NCBI GenBank assembly: GCA_958496175.1
Contig: OY292274.1
Location: 434,001-498,000, forward strand
Reading direction: 5' to 3'
Source: Sisyra terminalis
Lineage: Eukaryota; Arthropoda; Insecta; Neuroptera; Sisyridae
Length of the DNA stretch: 64,000 bases
Program-made: the position numbers and the translations under genes
Shown here: piece by piece, positions 21,877 through 34,482 of the stretch
Position numbering within the stretch: the first letter of the stretch is position 1
How the letters are laid out: every line of letters begins with the position of its first letter
The notes under the pieces: generated by a model
What the model saw: only the letters and a program-made list of their open reading frames with translations
Databases searched by the model: none
What the model was told of the DNA's origin: nothing

Positions 21877-22392
21877 TAGTAACTTTTTTTAAAATTAACC
21901 ACATACCCAAAAAACTTAAGATTCTTTTTAAAAAAGTATAAGCATACCTCTAGTACAATATTTAGCTTTTTTTTGCAGTATCTTTGATAGCTCTGTCAAT
22001 AATTTCTTTAAAGTTCTCAGCGTTTGGTGGATGAGCTGATTTATTTTAAAATGAATAAAGAAATCAAGAAACTACCACTCCGAAGAAAATACGACAAAAG
22101 GCTTTTAAATCTGGAATGGATATTAAAGCGCTAGCATAGGTGGTAACAAGATGTTGTTATCTGAGGAAACATCTTTACTCCATTAGAACACAGAGGAAAA
22201 TGAATGCAAAAATAAGTAAATATAATTTCATATTATTCGTAAATTACAATCACACTCATATACTATGAAAAGATGGAAATGTAGCTTAGATTTTTTTTCG
22301 TACATAGATTCTATGTTAAATGGAGCCAGGATTTCCAGTGTCATGTATTTCCATTTCTTGTATATCCCATTTATTTTCCCATTTCTGTCCGA

Positions 22393-22834
22393 CTAGAAAT
22401 TACTTATAGAATGCCCAAGGTATTTGTCATTTGGCTCTCATTAGGTGCCAATGGGGTATGCTCAATAGGAAAATTGCTATTGGGAGCCAATAAGATCTCA
22501 AATGGAAAATCTTAATGGAAAAAATAATGTTAGTTTTTCGCGATTGAGTTCCATGTGAGACCACCATGGGAAAGCTTAACGTGGAAATTAAAAATTATTG
22601 TCAGTTTTTCTTCAATGGGGTTCAAAAACTAGCGAAATGGGCAAAAAAAAATTCAGATTGAGGTAAAAATCCATATGAAATTGAAAATTTAGATGTTAAT
22701 GGTCCAGGAGAATTTGACTATTTGGGAATAGAAAAAAAATACTTGGGAATAATAATTGGGATTGCCAAATTGAGGCCCGAAATGAATTTGCGTTACATGC
22801 CAAACTGAGGTCCCAATAAGACTTACTCGAAAAG
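22393..22834. repeat. Dispersed repeat family Y, copy A
   Basis: It begins CTAGAAATTACTTATAGAAT and ends TTACTCGAAAA. Inside, a module of about 60-75 bp recurs in degraded form, with hallmarks TGGGAAAGC..AACGT(T)GGAAATTAAAAATTATTGT and AGTTTTTC..CAATGGGG. Copies B (36562-37283) and C (63478-63644) share the start. B also shares the end (TTTGCGTTACAT ... ACTCGAAAA). Non-coding; class unknown. Confidence 0.65.
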
Positions 22835-23780
22835 TTCTAGTTAGATAGCACAAAGTTTCCTCAATTGTCTAGAACCTGGACAAGGGCTTGAATATTACTT
22901 AAAATATGGTAATACAATATCAATCGCTTATACTTTTTTAAGATTTACCTAAAAATCAAATCTGATAAAGTGGAAATATAGCTGAGACACCATTGTTCTT
23001 CTATTCTAAGACATGATCAGAAAAGCTCAAAAAACATACACCAATTTAAACTTTTGTTGAAATGTAGATACAAGTAAATTTTAAAGGCTTAAAAATATAT
23101 CTTAAAATCGTTTTCAAATTGAAACTTCGAGTTGGCTACAATATAATTCTGCAATATTTAATCGATCAGTTATAAAATTCTGTAACAAGTTTGCAATATA
23201 AAACATACATAATTAATAATTGTTGGTAAATTACTGGCGGAGCAGCCAATAATTACAGCCTATTTTTAGTTAGTTATGGAAGTATTGAATGGGAAAAATA
23301 TGCAGACCTTATACTAAGTTTATAACACTTATACTTACTTTTATGAGTAATTAGTGATAATATATCTACGTTAAGTGAAAAACATGAATATTATTTAAGC
23401 AAGTAACCTTACTCTAACATTTTCAGTTTGACATACCTGAAAATATGTTATTGAAATATTAATTTTTAAAATAGATTAGCATAACGAAAAAATATAAGTT
23501 TTACGTAGTATGAAATCATTAAATGAATCAGTTACGTTTTTGTTATATATATTATTATTAATTGTTTTTTGCAATATTTTGATTGCATCCCTAAAATCTC
23601 TATCAGGAAAAAAATGTTTTTTGTTTGGTACAAATGCTTCAATTACTATAAACCGCAATACAAAGTTAAATACGCTATAAGGTTTCATCTATTCTACATA
23701 CACTTATATGTAATTCCATTACTGTGAAAGTTGGGCTAAAATGAATTAAAAACTTACAAACTTTATATTATACCTTATCT
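22835..23780. other. AT-rich spacer, nothing recognised
   Basis: No supported feature. Short minus-strand frames here have no recognisable domain. Confidence 0.5.
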
Positions 23781-24951
23781 TATATATAAATTGACTATCT
23801 TGCCGTCCGTGCGTGCAGAATGGGCTATGCGCATGTGCTCTGTTATCCCCACTTATGCATTCAAAACGTTGGTAGGGTTAAGTTGACACAGCGCACGGCA
23901 TTCAAACATGCCTATTTGTTCAAACCGGATAATTACCAAATTTGTTATTATTTTTGTATTTTTTTCATAACAACTATTTACGTTTGTCAAAATATTATTA
24001 CTCAAGCACATTAAATAATTATTTACGCACCCGATGGTACAATTTTTTATGAATTTAAATTTATATTATTTGTAATAAAAGCGCGACAAATAGTTAGCCA
24101 GTTGTAAATATTCGCTTTTAACGGACTTTGATTGATTATTGATAATTTCGATTGTTTATTAAACGATATCCCTTACAAACTTCGCTACCGTTTTTCACTC
24201 TTTTAGGGGAGAAATTTTCAAAAACTTTTTCTAATTATATATCTGCATCGTATAAGGAAAACGCTTTCCAAATTTCATCGACACAAATGTGCACTTATAT
24301 TTGAAAATACAATGTAAAACGAAAAAAAAATAATAACCTTTATTTTTTAACATGACCGTTAACATGACTAAAAAGCTATTCGATTTCGCACCTTTGGATG
24401 TTGCACATACAAAACTGTTGGAAATAGGTGAAAAGCGTGGAAGTAAATTCGAATATTTTATTTTTTTTTCAATAACAATAATTGATTTTCAAGTTGTTCT
24501 AAATACCGAAAAAAAGTTAGTATGGAAGATTTTATATTTGCATTGACAGTGAAATATATGGCAAAAAATTGCTACCTTAATGCTTTTCAGCCGAATATAT
24601 AATTACTCCAGATCACAACCATTGGTTCATAAAAAATAGATTTTAAAAAGTTTGATTGTTGAAAAACGAACCAAAATTTAAAATCGCCTATTTGGTATAA
24701 GTACTACATTAGTATTAAACTTTCATACTAATTTAGTGAAATGACGTTATTTAAAAAGTTGTTATTAAAATGGTATTAAAAAAAACACTTATATTTTATT
24801 TCTTAATATAATTTTTTATAAACTTTTTTTTATATTAACAACACTTTGATTATTAAATTTAAAATTTCGATTGTTGATAAACTCTACATTATCTCATTAA
24901 ACATTTTATTGAGATAGAACCTTTAGTTGCGAATGCAACGGGCAACTACTA
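23781..24951 (-). repeat. Dispersed repeat family X, copy A
   Basis: In this family's orientation it starts AGTAGTTGCCCGTTGCATTC (complement of 24951-24930) and ends with a complement of TATATATAAATTGACTATCT. Its interior from 24140 to 24900 is nearly the reverse complement of 44800-45600. The outer part (23840-24110) differs from copy B. A boundary module, TTGATTATTAAATTTAAAAT followed by TTCGATTGTT, occurs at about 24845 and, degraded, at 24125. Non-coding; class uncertain. Confidence 0.7.
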
Positions 24952-25630
24952 ATTGTTTTATAAAATATTTATCCATTACTGTAATTGATATTACAACGGC
25001 GTTTTATCTGTTTTATCTATAATTTGTTCAATTTTTTTTCTCAATACTTACCCGAAAACATGCACAATGACATACTTATGTTATATGATAAGTCTTACTT
25101 ATTTATTTCATATTTTTTTAGGCGAAAAATGTGCTACAACGATAAATGTACAATTTTTTATATATTTTTACTTTAGGTAGTTGATATTTGTGTAGCTTTT
25201 GTGTGATCAGACTTATCGACTTTAACATCGACGTTTTATAGTTTTATGAATTTTCGTTTATTGTAAAAAAAAATTACTGAAAGGTTAATTTTTTTTCATT
25301 ACTTTAGGTACAATATATTTTATAATTTTACAGCAAATACTAAAGGTTGATGCCACCAGTATTAAAAGCTGACTAAGTTAAATAAGTGTCATAAAGTAAA
25401 TTACTACTAATTCACTTTTGAAGAACTGCCCAATAAAACAGAACCTTTTACTTAAAAATTGAATCCGTTTAATGTTTTTTTTTACCCTGGGATAATATTT
25501 TAAGAATTTGTTGGGTTTTAGAAAGTGAAAGTTTCAAATGTACTTTTAAATTTAATTTCAATGTTGATAGACTAAGAAATGTACCAATTTTTATGCATCA
25601 AAAAAACAACTAGCGGTACTCAACAGATGG
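24952..25630. other. AT-rich spacer, nothing recognised
   Basis: No supported gene or element. Confidence 0.5.
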
Positions 25631-25637
25631 TGTTCTA

Positions 25638-25690
25638 TTGGTGGCTGAGTGGTCTAGGTGGCCATTTCAAAACTGATAAGTGCTAAGATT
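25638..25690 (+). repeat. tRNA-derived SINE head
   Basis: TGGTGGCTGAGTGGTCTAGG then TGGCCATTTCAAAACTGATA parallels 6485-6520. It keeps the A-box half of a Ser/Leu-type tRNA and no B box. Confidence 0.5.
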
Positions 25691-25899
25691 TTTACTTACC
25701 CTAAAGTTGCTAAAGACTTTAGTACTAAGAAAGCGACGGTAGATAACAATTAAAAAAAACGTGTTTGGAAAGATTAAAAACATATAGATACTTTAGTAAT
25801 CCGCAGCAACAGCTGTTCCTATGGTAACTTACTTTCAAGACTCAAGATTTTTTGGGTTTAGTGAAAAATCCCTGAATCTCTTAAAATATCAATTTTACC

Positions 25900-26010
25900 A
25901 CAAAAATAACGATAAAATCTTTCCTTAACAATCCACAGCATCTCTCTTTGTACCTGTTGATGGGAGACTATATTGAGTATCCCAATTAAATGAGAAGTTA
26001 CACTTCTTTG
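25900..26010 (+). repeat. Dispersed repeat, pair with 55165-55300
   Basis: Both contain a segment of the form CAGCATCTCTCTTTGTACCT / CAGTATTATTCACTGTGCCT followed by GTTGATG and a TATTGA(G/A)T..CCAATT stretch. A further part of the 55-kb copy (TTTCAAAACGAT..GATTTGCGACTTTGAAC) resembles 27405-27465, so the family may be longer than either match. Class unknown. Confidence 0.45.
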
Positions 26011-26249
26011 GTATAGTTAAAAAGGCTGTTTTTAATCCACTGCCGTAGGCTCTTCCGGTAGTGTCTGAACTGACACATCAGTTGTAAGAATTGTGAATAC
26101 TAAATTATGATACAATTTTAAATACAAATTACTTTTAAAACCAAAATACATAATAAGATAATGTATGTGTTGTGGCAAAGACAAAGACAAAAAATATAAA
26201 ATTTTAAATGCATCCATGTAAGTGGAATACAAATTAAATAATAATTGGC

Positions 26250-27027
26250 TCAAATTTCAACTACCATGCCATTAGTTTCAACTGTCATTCAATTTCATCC
26301 AATTGCTAATTTTAGCCATTTGTCAGTTGTGTCAGTGTTTTGGCTGTGAATATTTCACGGAAAATGATTAGTTTTCAAATAAAATATTAAGTATGCATTG
26401 ATACTATATGCTTACAAATTTGGTTACTTATACAAAATGTAAATTACATATTATATGAATTAACCGTTTAACCGAATTAACAGATTGGGTCACATGTTGG
26501 AAAAATACTTATCGAAAACATTTACCATATAGAAGTACATTGTTGCCACTAAATATCATATATTAATAGATATGTATAAACAATCTTAAATAGCGACATC
26601 TTAAAAATTATATTAATACAATAGTAATTGTACATTTTCTTAACCCATTTATTTCTATGTATTGACAACGATTTTTAATTCAAATATAGTAAAATATAAT
26701 GTAATACAATGAATCAATCGACTTTTATTACATTATTTTAAATATTGCACTGAATAATTTCAAAAAAATATATTTTTGCATTTTAATTCTTAGAATAATA
26801 ATAGGCAAACATTAGTAATATGTATGCATATATTTCGGCAAAGGTGGATAAATATTGTAAACACATAGGTGTGAGTGAAATACAATTATTGTTACAAATT
26901 TGAGCTGAATGATTGTCGCTATGGTTTCAACAGTCATTTTGATTTCATTTAATCAATTGTCAATTTTTACCATTTGTCTGTTGTGTCATTATTGGGAAGT
27001 GAATATTTTACGGTAAATTACTAGATA
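26250..27027 (+). repeat. Pair of direct repeats, about 640 bp apart
   Basis: 26250-26365 and 26895-27027 align by eye: GTTTCAACTGTCATTCAATT with GTTTCAACAGTCATTTTGAT, CCATTTGTCAGTTGTGTCA with CCATTTGTCTGTTGTGTCA, and GTGAATATTTCACGG with GTGAATATTTTACGG. It may be a local tandem duplication. No LTR signature (TG...CA with primer site) is evident. Confidence 0.55.
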
Positions 27028-27849
27028 TGTATTAATATGGATATTGTTTAGACTGTAAAATTCGAAAATATTTAATTCAGCGATCTTCTCCATGTTCTAA
27101 AAGTTCTAACCGTTTTAAAGAAGAAATACATACCCTGTCAAGTTTATTCCTACCTTTTCGATAAACGAAAAACAATGCTGGCTTAATTTAATTGATGCGA
27201 TAGAGTGTCCTATTACTATGCATATTGCTCCCATCGGCCAGATTTCGCCAGCTTTAATCGTTTTTTCTTGCTAACCGTTTGCCAGCAACTTCATGCTGTT
27301 ACTTTAAAACGTAATTTTTTTAACAATTTACTCTTATTATTTTTTTTTTCAAAATTTCGGTAAAAAAGTATAACTTCAAAAACATGCGTGTATACAACAT
27401 TGTGTAAAAATTTTGAAACGATTAGTGCCAAATCTTAGGATATTTGTGATTTTGAACCATTGACATTAAATTATTACATTTTTATAGATTATACAAATGA
27501 CAAACAAAAAATATTAATTCTTAAGAAATTAATATTTCTAACTAATAAATTAAAGAAAAAAAGTTTTAGGTGTTTTGAGATTTAACAATTGGTAACATTA
27601 TTAACTTTTTTTTTTAAATTTAATATATATTAAATTCCTTGGTAACTTAAAACTTTTAGGTTTAATAAACCGAAAGCCAATTGAAGAAAACTTGAAACAA
27701 CGGCTATTATGTCATTACACAACTAAGGTGTGCTTTTAGAATTAATTGTCCTCAACAATTAAAGCAAAATAGTAAAACTTTTACAAACATATTATAAAAG
27801 ATCTAGTTACTACAAGGAAATAATTTTTTATGCATTTTAAGTATTTGAA

Positions 27850-28290
27850 ATTATCCGTAATGAGCGAGACGAGGACAGATACAAAACAGCGAAAGCTCAA
27901 AAGTAAGTAGCTAAAGCACAAACTAGACAGAAAACAAAGTGATTTAAACTGTGACCGGCGCAATAGAAAATATTTGCGAGACGATAAAGTACGAGAGAGA
28001 TGCAAGCTGCTTGATTTACACCAATCAGGTTGCAGTTGTAGAAACGCTCGAGAGAAAAGGTATGAATGATATGAGTGGCGTTGAACATTGTCGGTTGCAC
28101 TCGAACACCGAAAAGACAGATTCAAGATTGCTTTCATTCATTAATATCGTACGAATGCACTTGTGCGGAATGCACTACACATTTCATCCCCACCAAATGG
28201 CAATTACTAGTTCGACCACGGAGAGCCGAAACTTTCACGCCCTCTTCATTCATCGAGAAGCACTTCATGTATAGACGGATGGATTCATGG
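27850..28290. other. Complex, GC-richer island
   Basis: Sequence complexity and G+C rise clearly above the flanks, with no transposon similarity. It contains ACACCAATCAGG (a CCAAT-type motif) at 28017-28028 and a strong plus-strand splice-donor-like AAAA|GTAAGT at 27899-27908, downstream of an ATG at 27859. A 107-codon plus frame (27951-28274) starts only at GTG and has no recognised domain. It could be a promoter, 5' exon or enhancer of a host gene. No product is claimed. Confidence 0.3.
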
Positions 28291-28833
28291 ATCGTTGTTT
28301 TTTTTCTCTTAATATAATAAACGGAACAATTTCGTCCTTGTTATAATCATCGGAATTTTTTCCACTGGTAAAATGTTCTAGCGCCATTAAAACCGAAGAC
28401 CTACAACAGGGTTTGCCGCTTTTATTTACTCTTTTTTTTTCTCCCGCCAACCCAAAGAAAGGATTATACGATCGTGTTTAACATCTAGAAGAATGGGATA
28501 TATATATATTAACACTTAATACAACGATTTTTTTTCCAGCACAAGACAAATTATATAACAGATAATAAAATTATCTCCACTGAAGAATAATAATTGAAAA
28601 AAAAGGAAATAGTTTCACCCGAACGTATATTTTTCAAACAAATACCTGTCTGTAAAAAGTAATTTTAAAGCAATTATTCTTATTTTTGTATATACAGACG
28701 GTAAAAATATTTTTAAAACATACCAACATAATGTATTCTTGCTTATATAGCGATTTTCAATTATAAAAAAAATCAGCTACATTATAAGACTTTAATCATT
28801 TTAAATCTAAAGGATTAACAAAAGTATGTACTT

Positions 28834-28998
28834 TCAATTTGTAGTTCCGAGGATTTTTGAGGATCTTTTATTTTCAAATAATTAACACTTTGTTATTTTT
28901 ACGCAACGTTTCGCAGTTTATTATCTACTGCTTTTTTAAGCGATTATAAATAACAATAAAATATATAATCCTCGGAACTACAACAAATTGAAGATAAA
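28834..28998. repeat. Short inverted-repeat element with hammerhead-like core
   Basis: CAATTTGTAGTTCCGAGGAT (28838 onward) is mirrored by ATCCTCGGAACTACAACAAATTG at 28972-28994. On the minus strand between the arms (about 28941-28901) lies GCAGT..ACTGC followed by GAAACGTTGCG, the same layout as the hammerhead-like motif at 56-110 but with a degraded core (CTTAAAA in place of CTGATGA). Confidence 0.6.
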
Positions 28999-29278
28999 CT
29001 ACAGGATCGAAATCAATAATAAGTAGGTACCTATATAAAAGTATCTACGTTTTGAAATAAATTCAAAATTATATAAAGGAGGTATTATCTACTTAATTTT
29101 CTTATTTTAGTAAGTATATAAGCTTGTCAAACATTCCTTATCTCGAAAAACAAAACAATAAATATTCTATAAATTTTAGCTAAAAAAAATACATATTCAG
29201 TTCACCTATTACCAAATATATAAAATCATCAATCAGACGACGTTGGACTAAAAAAATTGAAGAATAATTAATAAATTA

Positions 29279-30089
29279 GGTGCACCGGAAAAGAATGTCG
29301 TTTTTAAACCAATAGTCAAAAAAACAAAATATTTTTTATTCCAACATCTATATTGAAATGGTAGGACTTAAATCCGAAAGAATATAAATTCAGTATTGTA
29401 TGTTCATCGAGTTTCACAGGATAGCAACGTAAAGTTGTTACTAAAAACATTTCAATGTTTATCTAAGTGCATTAGATGTTCCTTAATGCAAACTGAGTTT
29501 TTTTAAGTTCAAATCCGATAGTTTTCATTTCTCCAACTATTACCAACGAAATATGATAAAAAATTTAACCAATAAAATAGTTAAGGGGCGAAATGGTGCC
29601 AAATGTATGTCAGAAAGTCGAAGAACTGTCAAATAATCCCAATCAATCTTAATCGATCGGCCAAATACCCTCAAAAGTGTCCAAAAACTGTTAAAAAATA
29701 AAATTCTATGCTGCCACACGGTAATGGAAAACCCCTCTACAGAAAAAAACCCTAGAAAAAAAATAATAAATTAAGGGGGAGGTGATATTGCCGTACTCAC
29801 TACAATCGTGTAAAGTTATTTCATTGGATTTCTATTTATTTCAATCGTTTCCACATTTACTACGAGGTAAAAATATTGAAAGCTTAAGTTATGTTTAAAA
29901 TGTAATTTTTTTGATATTTTCCTTGCTAATCTATTGGTTTTTACTAATATGGCATTAAAAATTGCACACAAGATGCCAAAACGTTGATACATTGAGACTG
30001 ATTATATCATTGATTTATAATCAATAGTTGTAATAAAATGATGTGTTTTAATTGTATTTTGAAAAAACGACATTCTTTTTCGGTACCCC
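29279..30089. mobile_element. TA-flanked inverted-repeat element, 0.81 kb
   Basis: TA at 29277-29278 and 30090-30091. The ends are GGTGCACCGGAAAAGAATGT (left) and GGGGTACCGAAAAAGAATGT (reverse complement of the right), both continuing CGTTTTT. The interior has no intact frame. It fits a Tc1/mariner-superfamily deletion derivative. Confidence 0.75.
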
Positions 30090-30091
30090 TA

Positions 30092-33000
30092 ATATCTGTG
30101 CTATTTGTAAATAGTGGTGTTAAGTCCAATTTAGCGAATCTTGGGCTATAGATATCTCCAGAAAGTTAATTTTTCTCTTTTTCTTCGTTCCTAAAAGGCT
30201 AAGTTCTACGGCTATTACAACGATGAGTATTTTTTTTTTGTGAATAGTAGAAAAATCCAAACTTTCTATTGTATTTTGCTCAAAAAAATTTTTTTGCTCT
30301 AAAGATACTATTCACAGGTTCTACTGATATAAGTATTGGCCCGCAAAAAATGCAACGTTTCTTAAACAAGATGACATTTTTTTGTTTCAAGCAAACTTTT
30401 ATAAAATCCGAAATTTGTATCTAGACCAAAACTCACAAAGATACCTAATATACATCAGTATCTGATTTTATTGATGTATTTTAAGAACGTAATGACTCTC
30501 AATGGTATCTTTGAATGAAATAACTTCAGGATTATAAGTCTGAGATAGAAGGAAAAGAAAGGAAAGAAGGTCTGCTTAAATATCATGTGAGCAAATATTT
30601 TTGCACTATTGGAAGAAATTTCGACTCTGGGATTTAAAAAATGCACAGAACAATTGCATCATTAGGATACACATCTTGAAGATTCTGTGAAGCAATATAT
30701 TTCATTTTCGGATATCTTCAGTATTGAAGCTTTAAGAAGATGATATAAAAGAATACATTCATTAACGAAGGTCTCTTCTAAATCGTAAGTGTACTAAATT
30801 GTTTTTGATAAATGCGACGTATTTTGATTACCAGGATTCACGTAGGACTTTTTACTTTTTTTGAGGTATGTTACTAAATGTTAATTACCAGTTTTCCTGG
30901 ATAAGTAATCAAAAATATAATATTATAAAGATTTATACGGAGCTATTAACGTATCTTTTGTCCTGAGGTTTGAATAGATTATTCAATCTTCTTATTAGTT
31001 AAGTTCAAAAAGCTACATTTGTACTAGAAGAATTGTTTCTTATTCGAACTAAACATCAACTTTTCTAAGCTTTAAAAATCTAAAAAGTTTTTAAACGCAA
31101 TGTGTATGCAACCTTGAGCCAAAAATATCTGATATAAGAGACATAAAGAAAAAATGATTATATGATAAGATGGAAAATGACACCATTTCGAAATTATGAA
31201 TTCAGTGAATTCGTAATCGATATAGTAATTCGTTTAACTTCAAAGATCAACGGTGTAAGTCTTCTTTATTGTTAATATGGAGTACTCAATAAAATAAGTT
31301 TTATAACTTCAACATTTATTATTCATATTTACTATACAACTATATAATTTTTTGTTTGAGTTTTAGGTATAAAGTTAAACAACTTCCCGATCAATTCAAA
31401 CCAAAATTCAAGGCTGTTAATTCATGCATTGAAATTAAAAACGACTTCAAATGAAAATCGATTCTTTAAGTTAACATTAAATACACAATACAATTTAAAT
31501 AAATAAATAAATAATGATATTTCTTTCATAATTGAACTAATAATATTTTTTTCTTCAAGGTGTTAAGCCTAGTTTTGGCGGTATTTTTAAAACTACCACT
31601 TAAATCCGACTAAACAAGCACATATCTTGAATACACCCATTGGAAAAAACACGTTTGAAGAAAGATAAAAAATCTTTCTATTTTTTAGTTAAAGTTTAAT
31701 GTTCTATTTAAAAATAACTCATTCAAGTATATGGTCTTCGGATGTATATATTAAAAATCGTGCCCATTTTTAACTAGTATTGTAGTTTTGTAGCATTAAC
31801 CGCCCACAATATTTTAGCACACCTTAAAAACTATGCTTTGATTTATAATAGAATTGAAGGACGATTTAGATGAAATTTATAAGCGTTAAAATATATAATA
31901 TTTATTACTGAAAAAATTATATTTTAAATCATTTATGATAGTGAGCATTAATTGGATTAACTTTGTTGAATACCTAAGAAAATTCTTTGACTTTTAACGC
32001 GGAATTTTGTGAAATAAACGTTTGATATATTATATTCGTCAATTTTAATTATTATTCTAATGAGGGAGTTTCATTGTTTTTATTAATTACCTCAATAAAA
32101 TACTATCAGAATTAAATCTAACGAATCGAAATGTTAATTGTGAACAGCTGGATAATTAGATAATTTCTCAAAGCTATTGGAGTTTAATTAATAAATTGTA
32201 TTGGTTCCTTAAAAATTGAACATTTCTATGATACCTAATGAGTGTAAAATATTTTTATAGGTAAACTAGTACATCTCTATTCACTGTTCTATTGATTTCT
32301 CAAAAGATATAGCTAATAATTAAGTTGACGATTTTTTTTGGCTAAATTGTATACAGTGATTATTATTAAAAATATTTAATTTCCTTAAGAAAAATGTTTA
32401 TTATCCTATTTCTTGAATAAATTATTTACGGCAATTTTTTTTAGAATTTAGTTGGAGGTATCTAATCTATACTTAGTATGGATAATTTACTAGCTTAGAT
32501 AACATTAACTTGAGTAGAACGTCGTGTTTATTGAATAACACTTTATTTTAAACAAGAAACAAAAAATATTATTTTATGATGAAATAAAATGAATATCTTT
32601 ACGTATATTACGTAATATATAGATATCATACAAATGTTATTGTACTTTTACATTACATTTTCTCGTATTTCTTAATTATATTTTAGTCATGTTAGTTACG
32701 AACCTAGAACTTATAAAAAAAGACCATGAAAAAATAGTCATATTTTCCTATAAATTTTTGAATTTTTCTTGGAACTTTCGAGGGTGTTTTATCGAAATAT
32801 TTCGTTTGCAGAAAATACTTTCTTACATTTTTCTTCAGGCGTACCTATTAAGTTTAAATTCAATTTAAAGTGTGGTATATTTTATTTGTAAGAATTATAA
32901 TCTTTATCATTTTATTTTTCATTATTCAAATATTAAAATTACCTTAAATATTGGACGACAAACACTTTTACTAAATTTGTATTTTCAATTAGTGAAACTA

Positions 33001-33689
33001 TTTTTGTATTCTAGTACAAATAAAAAACTAATTAATTACCTAAGTAAAGTTGAATTCTGAATGTTTATTTTTAGAAGGAATCGCAAAACTCAACAAAAGA
33101 AAATTTTTAAAAACAATTTTGCCAATTATCTTATAACACCTCATCAACACTGAATCGTTAATTATCTAATTATTAAAAATAATCCAAATGGCTTATTGTT
33201 AAAAAGTTTTAAAAAGAAGAATAAATCTATTAATTGTACAATTTTTTAGAGAAATTTAATTTGATTAGCAAACATTTTTAGCTAGGAGTAGAAAATTAAT
33301 AAGTGGCCACCCACAGATGAAGTAACATAAAATACAATACAATATAATCGGCGTTATGAACTTTATTAAAATATACATATATATTTGCTATATTATGAAT
33401 TACGCAACATTTGGGTTCTCGTAATGAAATAATTGAACTTATAATATATTAATGTAGTACACACTATACATACTTTAATTAATAGAAGCAATGAAATCTT
33501 TGGTAGACAAATAAAAAGTAATTTCAAGATAATGATTTGAAATAATTTTCTAAGATAATAGAAAAGAATGTTTCGAAAAAAATTAATCTGTGTTTTTTAT
33601 TGACGGAAATTGTTTGAGAATATTATAGGGAGTGAAGGGAAGATGTGAAAAAATTAATATTTAATACAAACTACATTCCAATATACTGA
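30092..33689. other. AT-rich spacer, nothing recognised
   Basis: About 3.6 kb of AT-rich DNA. The few open frames (for example 30455-30646 and 32872-33060) are short, compositionally biased and without domain signatures. Confidence 0.5.
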
Positions 33690-34200
33690 TAAAGAGAATT
33701 TGGTCAATGAGGTATCCGGCCAGGGTTTTGTTGTTGATAACTAGGTTTGGATAGCAGGCATTCGCAGCAGGCGGCTACCTTGCGGCACTCTATTAAAAAA
33801 TGGATCGATTTTTTGTGCCATCGAACAATAAAAACAGAATCGGATCGACAATAATTAATGGGTAAATGTATTTATATACTGACTATCAAAAACAAATCAT
33901 TTCACCTTGGACAACACTATAATATGTGTGAACGTGTGTGATGATTTTTTTTCCCTCTACATACCTTCGTTACCTTTTGAACCTTTTTATGTAGATACGC
34001 CATAGATATATTAACACTATAGGTGCCACGGATTGTCTATCGAGATAATAACAAACAGAATTCAAACAGGTCAATCATGGGTTAAGTGTAAAAATTACCT
34101 TGGGGAGTGCGTTGAGAGCTTGTTAAGTTATAATTTAAGGCTATAACGCGTGTAGGGGAATAACTGGTTCGGTTGTTTCGTAGAAAAAATAAGGAATTTA
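33690..34200. other. Complex non-repetitive island
   Basis: Higher G+C and complexity than the flanks (for example GGCATTCGCAGCAGGCGGCT at 33758-33777 and GGGGAGTGCGTTGAGAGCTT near 34103). I see no transposon similarity and no convincing open frame. Candidate regulatory DNA by appearance only. Confidence 0.3.
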
Positions 34201-34482
34201 TTTAACCCCACGCAATGTTTGTTAATTAAGAAGTACAAGGGTTAAATACATTAATAATAGTGCGTAGCGAATGCTACTTTTAGGTTACTGAGATTTTTAA
34301 TTACTTATTTGTTTTTTTAATCTACAAAAATTAAATAATAGTTAAATAACTTTACACATTTTAATCAATATTTTTTTCTGTCATTTTTACCTATTAGCGA
34401 ATCTGATTTACCGGTTATTTAAAATTTTCGATTAAAATATAAAATAGACTTATAGTCTATTTAAAGTATAAAATATAGTAGG

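Noticed and set aside
26250..27027. LTR retrotransposon with direct LTRs
   Set aside because: The direct repeats lack TG/CA ends, a primer-binding site and any gag/pol remnant between them.
28265..28450. Minus-strand 61-codon frame
   Set aside because: Short, no domain, compositionally ordinary for this DNA; no splice or start support.
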